A stretch of 64,000 nt of DNA, from NCBI GenBank assembly GCA_030068075.1, contig CM057826.1:65879312-65943311 (forward strand). The letters are read 5' to 3'. Under the pieces are notes generated by a model, which worked only from the letters and a program-made list of their open reading frames with translations, was not told the origin of the DNA and did not search any database. Positions within the stretch are counted from its first letter, which is position 1; every line of letters begins with the position of its first letter. This document shows, one piece after another, positions 58,600-64,000 of this stretch. A program made the position numbers and the translations under genes. This stretch comes from Paguma larvata (lineage: Eukaryota > Chordata > Mammalia > Carnivora > Viverridae).

Positions 58600-58770
58600 C
58601 TGAGGCAGCAGAGTAGACTAAAACACTGTCCTATGTCTGGGGAATATTATTTAATTTTCATGAGATTCAGTTCTCATTTGTAAAATTGGAATGATAATGT
58701 TTTACAGATTTAATATCAAGATATCATAAATATATCCAGAGACATGCAATATTTAGTGAACATTAGCTCT
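58600..58770 (+). mobile_element. MIR fragment
   Basis: 'ttatttaattttcatgagat', then 'cagttctcatttgtaaaatt', then 'ggaatgataatgttttacag' follows the MIR 3' half (cagttttctcatctgtaaaatggggataataat). Confidence 0.6.
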
Positions 58771-58816
58771 TGAAATATAGCATGTGCTTATATTTGTTAA
58801 TATTCCCTAGATACAC

Positions 58817-58841
58817 AAACACACCTACACACACACACACT
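58817..58841. repeat. Short (CA)n microsatellite
   Basis: 'acaaacacacctacacacac' and onward; an interrupted CA repeat, short. Confidence 0.85.
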
Positions 58842-59414
58842 GAATCATCTAAAGGATATACTCAGAGAATCAAATGTGGAATTACTGATTCTGCCAAACT
58901 TCAGATAGTTATTCAAGGTTATTCAAGAGATGCTTCAGTGTCTCCACTCTCTGCAAACAGCAATCCTCTTAGAAGGTAGTGTTGAAATTCATTGAGGTTT
59001 CAATGATTTGGGGATGATGATTTTCAAAGCCAAATAAAAGGAATAGAGATACTTGCCAACTTTATTCTGCTTATCTCCAGTGAGAATTAATAGTGCTATT
59101 TATTTTGAGTAACCCTAAATAGTTCTTCACATTTGGATAGTGTTTGTGCAGCCATTAAATTGACTCTCTGGGAACAAATGGAAAAACAAATCAACAACAG
59201 GGATGTCTTCTGTCAGTTTCTATCAGCTTGGGCTGGCACTGCCTTTCAATTATTGGCCTCCAGAAGAACATGTGACCCAGTGGGCAGATAACTATGACAG
59301 TCATAGCAGTTAACTTCGCTTTTCAATATTTCCTCCAAATCTGCTTCTAGAAGAATTTTCTATTGAAAATGAGATGAGTTTTCAAATGAAAAAGACTTAA
59401 AATAGATTCCCAGG

Positions 59415-59565
59415 TAGACATCGCATGGATTAACTTTAAAAAAGTTATTCAACCTTCTGAATGCCAATTTCCTCATTTAAAGTATTTTCTATTACAAGGG
59501 CTCGTTCCTACAAGTCCATGTTTATGTGTGTAAAGCACCTGTTGTATACCTGGTAAATGGTAGCA
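59415..59565 (+). mobile_element. MIR fragment
   Basis: 'gttattcaaccttctgaatg', then 'ccaatttcctcatttaaagt', then 'tgtgtaaagcacctgttgta', then 'tacctggtaaatggtag' gives the MIR core to 3' end (ttaacctctctgtgcctcagtttcctcatctgtaaaat … taaagcgcttagaacagtgcctggcacatagtag). Confidence 0.7.
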
Positions 59566-60804
59566 AGTTGTTAACTGTTTATTTTCTAAATATGACTACT
59601 AGCATTTCTATCTACTGTAAAACACTGTGATAGGCAACTGCTGAATGTAGAAACATTCTGATCTAACAGAACAAAGGCATAAAAAGGTAAATGTTCTCAA
59701 CAAGGAACACTGACTACACATTTATTAATCAAAGATTGTGTTGACACAGCTTTTGAAAACTCATGATTTTTACATGCACTAAAGCCATCTATATTTAATA
59801 CACTAGATAAAACATTCAGCACATGTTATATTTGGAATTTACTAATAAAGGGACTTTCTACATATCTGCTTTGCTTATCTAATACTCAAGCACAGCCAAT
59901 AGTTTCAAAGAAGGTAGATTGCAATTAAGCATCAGTTTCATGTCTGGATAGCAGTGCTTATCCAAAAGAGTTGTCATGAACTTAAGGTAATGACACTTAT
60001 CTTAAATATAATTGGAAACATAATTTATGAGTTTTTTTCACTATTAAGTCAACAAAGGTTATTCTTGGTAATGGCCGAGTACCCAGTTCAGTAATTTGTT
60101 GAATGTTGTTCCAAATTACATTAATTATTTACAATGCAAAATTTTAAATATGTAACATTTTAAGTAGTTAAAATAGATCAAACAACATTAAATATCCCTG
60201 TATGGTAAAATGTAGCAAAACGCTTTCCCATAATTCAAAGAACATCCAACTTTCTAAAAAGTCAAAGTAAAATTATAAAATGACCAAAAATAGCTGGATT
60301 TATAAAAAGTAGATCAGTGGCTGATGGCGAATCAGATTCTTTGTTTTGCAGTATTTATATGTGCGATGTGTTGAGCAATCACTTCTAATACAAAGACCCA
60401 GATGCCTGGTGAAATGCACAAATGAGATTCTCTCTGCTTTGCACAGAGACTCTTGTGCAACTGTTTTATGTGTTCCTTTGGTCTTGAAGTTTATCAGCTT
60501 TTGGCCTGTATGTATAATCTGAAGTCTAAAATCTGCCAATTTAACCAAACACATTCCCCTATTTACTCAAATTGCTAGGAACAATAATTATGATTAAAAA
60601 ATTTATTCCCTAGGCCCATTTGCAAATGGGATGAAAGCTATGGGTCTTCTCTGCGTATATACACACAAAAACACAATTCTTCAGGCTACTTCATGAAATG
60701 ATCGAACATATAGCCAAGATTAAGCATTCTTGATAAGAAAAAGTAGGTGTGTGGTTGGAAGCTCAGGAAAGGCAAATGGAGAATTCCATCTCTATTACAT
60801 TCAT
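59566..60804. other. Repeat-poor AT-rich unique sequence
   Basis: No mobile element recognised. The minus strand is open for 84 codons at 60300-60554 without an identifiable domain. A 16-base palindrome lies at 60615-60630. Confidence 0.45.
60615..60630. repeat. Perfect 16-bp palindrome with ATTTGCAAAT core
   Basis: 'cccatttgcaaatggg' equals its own reverse complement. The core is close to POU/octamer (ATGCAAAT) and C/EBP-like half-sites on both strands. Regulatory function is conjecture. Confidence 0.6.
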
Positions 60805-60888
60805 CTTTATACACTTTGTGACTAGCATAGTGGTGTGACAAGGTAGGTTCTCTGTAAATGTTGGATCAATAAAAGAATGAGTAAAAAA
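60805..60888 (+). mobile_element. L2 LINE 3'-end fragment
   Basis: 'ctttgtgactagcatagtgg', then 'gtaggttctctgtaaatgtt', then 'ggatcaataaaagaatgag' resembles L2 3' (agcacagtgcctggcacatagtaggtgctcaataaatgtttgttgaatgaatgag). Confidence 0.5.
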
Positions 60889-61858
60889 TAAAGTAGAAAG
60901 AAGAGGCGGAGCACAGCAGAAGACCCCAAATTCTCTATTTTATGAAGGAGTAACCAAATTTTCCCTTTAAAAATACTTATTCCCTGTAAGGCTGACATTC
61001 TGTGAAGCTCTATTGATACCCTTTTAGCATTGCCACCTTACTCTGAGGGCCTAGAAGACTTAACACAATTTCACATAGTGACTGATTTACAGCAAAGAAA
61101 GAAATAGTGTCTGGGATGTATGAGTCTCCAGAGATCACAGGTTTTACTTGGTTAAGCTGAGTGATGTGTTGATTCTTGACTCATTCACAGGTAACATTCT
61201 TGTTTACTGGGCAATGACACAGCCATCCTCTACAAACCACAGAGGACTGAATATGCTTTCTGCCCACTAGGACTGTCTGACAGCCCCTGTATGTGTGCAG
61301 AAGAAGTCACTCACTAATTCACTACGTTCTCTTTTTGGGCAGGGATGTTTTCTGAGGTGATATTTTAACCACATTGCTTATTACACCTATCTAACTTCTG
61401 TTAACAGCAACCAGTCCAGCCCAGGAATCTGTGCTGGGACTACCTATTCCTCTGACACCATTGGCATTCCGAGGAAACCCCAAATCCACAGGGAAGAGGT
61501 AGACTGGCTGTTCTTTACAAATGTCTACTGTGCAGAGCTGTGAACGTGAGGAGAAAACAGAAGACAAAGATGTCTTTGAAAAGTAGAAGAGAAAGTAAAG
61601 CTTCCCCAGAGACCGACCACCATGGAAGCTTCTCTTTCCATTCTCCATCCCTCCCCTTAGTTCCACCACAAGAGTGTATCATATTTGTAACCTACTCAAT
61701 TCCTTTGGCTACTGAAAATTTCGATGACAAACCAAGCAAACAGGAGTAGGTATTAGGAAACCAATTTCTCCTGATGATTTGAGTTGTAGGTATTTGTAGG
61801 TATTAATCCTATCCAAGAGTAGGAATATTCATTTCATACCCACAAAATGCCATGGAAG
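60889..61858. other. Gene-free unique sequence
   Basis: Nothing recognised. Overlapping chance frames at 61391-61749 have no identifiable product. Confidence 0.45.
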
Positions 61859-61869
61859 GGACATCCTAA

Positions 61870-62071
61870 GGGGCTCCTGGATGGCTCAGTAGGTTAAGCA
61901 GCCAACTTCAGCTCAGGTCATAGTCTCACAGTCCGTGGGTTCGAGCCCCGCGTCAGGCGCTGTGCTGACAGCTCACTCCCGATTCTGTGTCTCCCTCTCT
62001 CTCTGCTCCTTCCACCCCATGTTCTATCTCTCAAAAATAAACAAACATTAAAAAAAATTTTTTAAAGAAAA
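61870..62071 (+). mobile_element. Felid-type SINE (SINEC_Fc-like) with target-site duplication
   Basis: Head 'ggggctcctggatggctcag', B box 'ggttcgagccc', 'gtcaggcgctgtgctgacag', then a deletion of the 'agcctggagcctgcttt' part, then 'gattctgtgtctccctctct' and tail 'caaaaataaacaaacattaa'. The target-site duplication 'ggacatcctaa' is present at 61859-61869 and 62072-62082. Confidence 0.96.
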
Positions 62072-62082
62072 GGACATCCTAA

Positions 62083-63417
62083 AGTGCTAGTGGATATAAA
62101 CCATGAGTCAACAATTTTTGTGATCAAACATTAAAAGCAGAAACACCTTCTTTCTCTCTTATTGCTTCTGCATACTTTTTTTTTCTCTCTTTTGCAAATA
62201 CTCAGAGTCATTTAGTTTTCTCCAAGCATTAACATCTACCCACATGACAGTGTTTAAAATCCAATAGGCCTGGAAGTGCTTCTCTCTTCCCCCCTCTATG
62301 CCCTCCAATCTCTACTACCACTCTCAGTTGCTGACTCCAAAATGGCACTAGGCTAAGAAAATAAAGAAGTCAAAGGATTATGCCATTTCTTAGCAATTGT
62401 CATTTTCCCTTTCATTGAAGATGCAATTTAACAGCTGAAAGTGAAAACTGAAAAGAATGAGCAATTCCTTTATTCAGGACTCTGTAGAAACATAACAATA
62501 TTAGGCAGCTGCCTTGAGGAGACACAGCAAGCTTATTTATTGTAAGAGGCAGTACAGAGACTCTTTGGAAAAAAATAAACCTGTGTGTTCCTGCAGCCTT
62601 TTGGATTGTTATAATTTGAATGTGATAATATGCCCTTCTCTCCATATGTTCATCCTTACATTCTTGTGTAGATTCAACGCGATGTCAACTAAGTGGAATT
62701 GCACATGGTAGCCTAATGCACAGGGTCTAACGACTTCATTTTATTCCTTTTCATTTGAAAACAGAAAGGAAGTCTGACTAAAAGTTCAACAATTAAGTGA
62801 TCTGAACTATATTAGATATCACATCACAATTCCATTTCAGTTTGAAAGCTCCTGGGTTTGTGTGTCACTGCCAGCCTGAAAGGACAGGCTGCAAATGACC
62901 TTGGTTTGGGTCTATCCCCAGAACATATATCTTAGGGGGACTCCCTTAGGTTTGTCAGCCTTTATTCGCTAGTGTCCTTGACATAGAACACTGCCTGTAT
63001 AACCCTGGACAGGCTCTCAGTCTGTCTAGGAAAGTAGAAGTGATTCCGTCAATAAATCTCATCATACATAAATACCTGAGGATGTCCCAACAGACCACCT
63101 GAAGAGCAAGTTCTGAATTTCAAAGACATGCTTCCTGATTCTATAATTACAGAGCTGATAGTGAAGTCACAGAAAGCTCCTGGGGAGTGAGGAGGAACTT
63201 AAATAAGAAGGTAGACTCCTGGTTATGAAACAATGCTGACTACAGCTGTGTGATCTAAACTTTGAAGATATAAAAGACACTTTATAAAAGCATAGGCACT
63301 TGGCTTCATATTCGGCATGTCCAGAAAAACAAACTTAAAAGATTTTACACCACTCAAAGATATTCAGGGAAAGCAGGCCATTCAGAAAAGACTTATCTAA
63401 CTTTCCACCCAGCTAGT
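62083..63417. other. Gene-free unique sequence
   Basis: No repeat family or exon recognised over about 1.3 kb. Confidence 0.45.
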
Positions 63418-63560
63418 GATAGACATTTATGAAACAAATCTATTATACTGAATGAGAGACACGGTACTAAGCATTAAGCCTATAGAAATATAGAAACTGG
63501 AAACAAAGCTTAAACCTCAAGAAGTTCATTATACAATTTGAAAGACAAATAAATACAAAA
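63418..63560 (-). mobile_element. L2/MIR-like relic (antisense)
   Basis: 'gacatttatgaaacaaatct', then 'gagacacggtactaagcatt', then 'cctcaagaagttcattatac' follows the antisense L2 3' order (tttattgagcacctac … ggcactgtgctaggc … ctcaaggagcttacaatc). Confidence 0.5.
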
Positions 63561-63769
63561 CTACAATCTGAAGTTCGCCAAATTTGTCAAAGATTCTGTG
63601 AAGTCATTTCCAATGACTGCTATCAATTGTACTATATCCATAAAGATAGGACATACAGATCTCAAAGATTAACAGAAAAGCCTTGCTAATAAAGATAAAT
63701 AAATACACCAAGTTTTTGACATCATACAAGTCAAAGAATAGAGGGTGTTCTGAGAGAAGTACAAGATTC

Positions 63770-63875
63770 TAATCACACTCTGGGTACAACTTCAACATTT
63801 TGGCTAAGTCTTTTAATATTTCTGGCTCTGTTTCTTTAGCCCTTAAAATGTTATAAAATATTTCTAAAGTTTGTC
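63770..63875 (+). mobile_element. MIR-like fragment
   Basis: 'ttggctaagtcttttaatat', then 'ttctggctctgtttctttag' resembles the MIR core (gggcaagttacttaacctctctgtgcctcagtttcctca). Strongly diverged. Confidence 0.45.
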
Positions 63876-64000
63876 ATAGTACTAAAACAATATCATATGT
63901 ATTAAACACGGGATATCATAAAATGTTTCACATTTTAAACTTTTACTCTACATTTAATTTTTTGATGATTCAGTCATCATTACAATGTCAACATATAAAC

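Noticed and set aside
60300..60554. 84-codon minus-strand frame as a conserved exon
   Set aside because: It has no recognised motif and no clear acceptor or donor flanking it.

Overview
This is a mammalian, intergenic-or-intronic type of window with no gene that I can name. The organism is very probably a cat-family carnivore (Felidae). The best evidence is a set of tRNA-derived SINEs whose head (ggggcgcctgggtggctcag), B box (ggttcgagccc) and pyrimidine-rich tail match the felid-type CAN-SINE (SINEC_Fc-like). A carnivore-type LINE-1 3' UTR and older mammalian repeats (L2, MIR, MER5/MER20, MaLR LTRs) agree. There are no operons, ribosome binding sites, CRISPR arrays or rRNA/tRNA genes. The longest open frame is only 185 codons and looks like chance.

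Layout. 1-1900: antisense ERVL-type pol remnant (RNase H and integrase region). 2056-2442: MaLR/MLT1-like LTR. 2448-3238: a second LTR, with a poly(A) signal and repeated U3 motifs. 3774-3925: SINE. 3926-8785: long, dead LINE-1 (ORF1 3' part plus most of ORF2 and the 3' UTR), followed by another L1 3' end to 9236. 9.2-23.2 kb: mostly unique sequence with SINEs at 13.8 and 15.1 kb, a possible LTR at 14.4 kb, MIR/L2 relics, a (TG)n alternating tract at 19.27 kb and a perfect 26-bp hairpin at 22.99 kb. 23261-25073: 5'-inverted (twin-primed) L1 with clear target-site duplications. 25.8-26.4 kb: old L1. 27351-27580: an exon-like open stretch with flush splice sites. 28.9-36.3 kb: a dense, rearranged pile of old L1 pieces in both orientations, with SINEs inserted. 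37.4-38.6 kb: MER20, MaLR LTR and an ERVL-like fragment. 39-48.4 kb: mostly unique, with (CTA)n, (TC)n and (GA)n microsatellites, MER5-type elements and MIRs. 48.45-48.91 kb: a SINE inserted inside an oppositely oriented SINE. 49.07-49.20 kb: a second exon-like stretch, with one in-frame stop. 50.3-51.8 kb: a second 5'-inverted L1. 53.4-64 kb: unique sequence with four more SINEs and MIR/L2 relics.

The biology visible here is retrotransposon history: target-primed insertion, twin-priming inversion, nesting and decay. Two exon-like stretches hint that the window may lie in or near a host transcription unit on the + strand, but neither could be assigned to a known protein. Nothing in the sequence shows an undescribed multi-gene system. 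Repeat-family names come from recalled consensus features, not from a database search, and boundaries are good to roughly 10-30 bases unless target-site duplications are cited.
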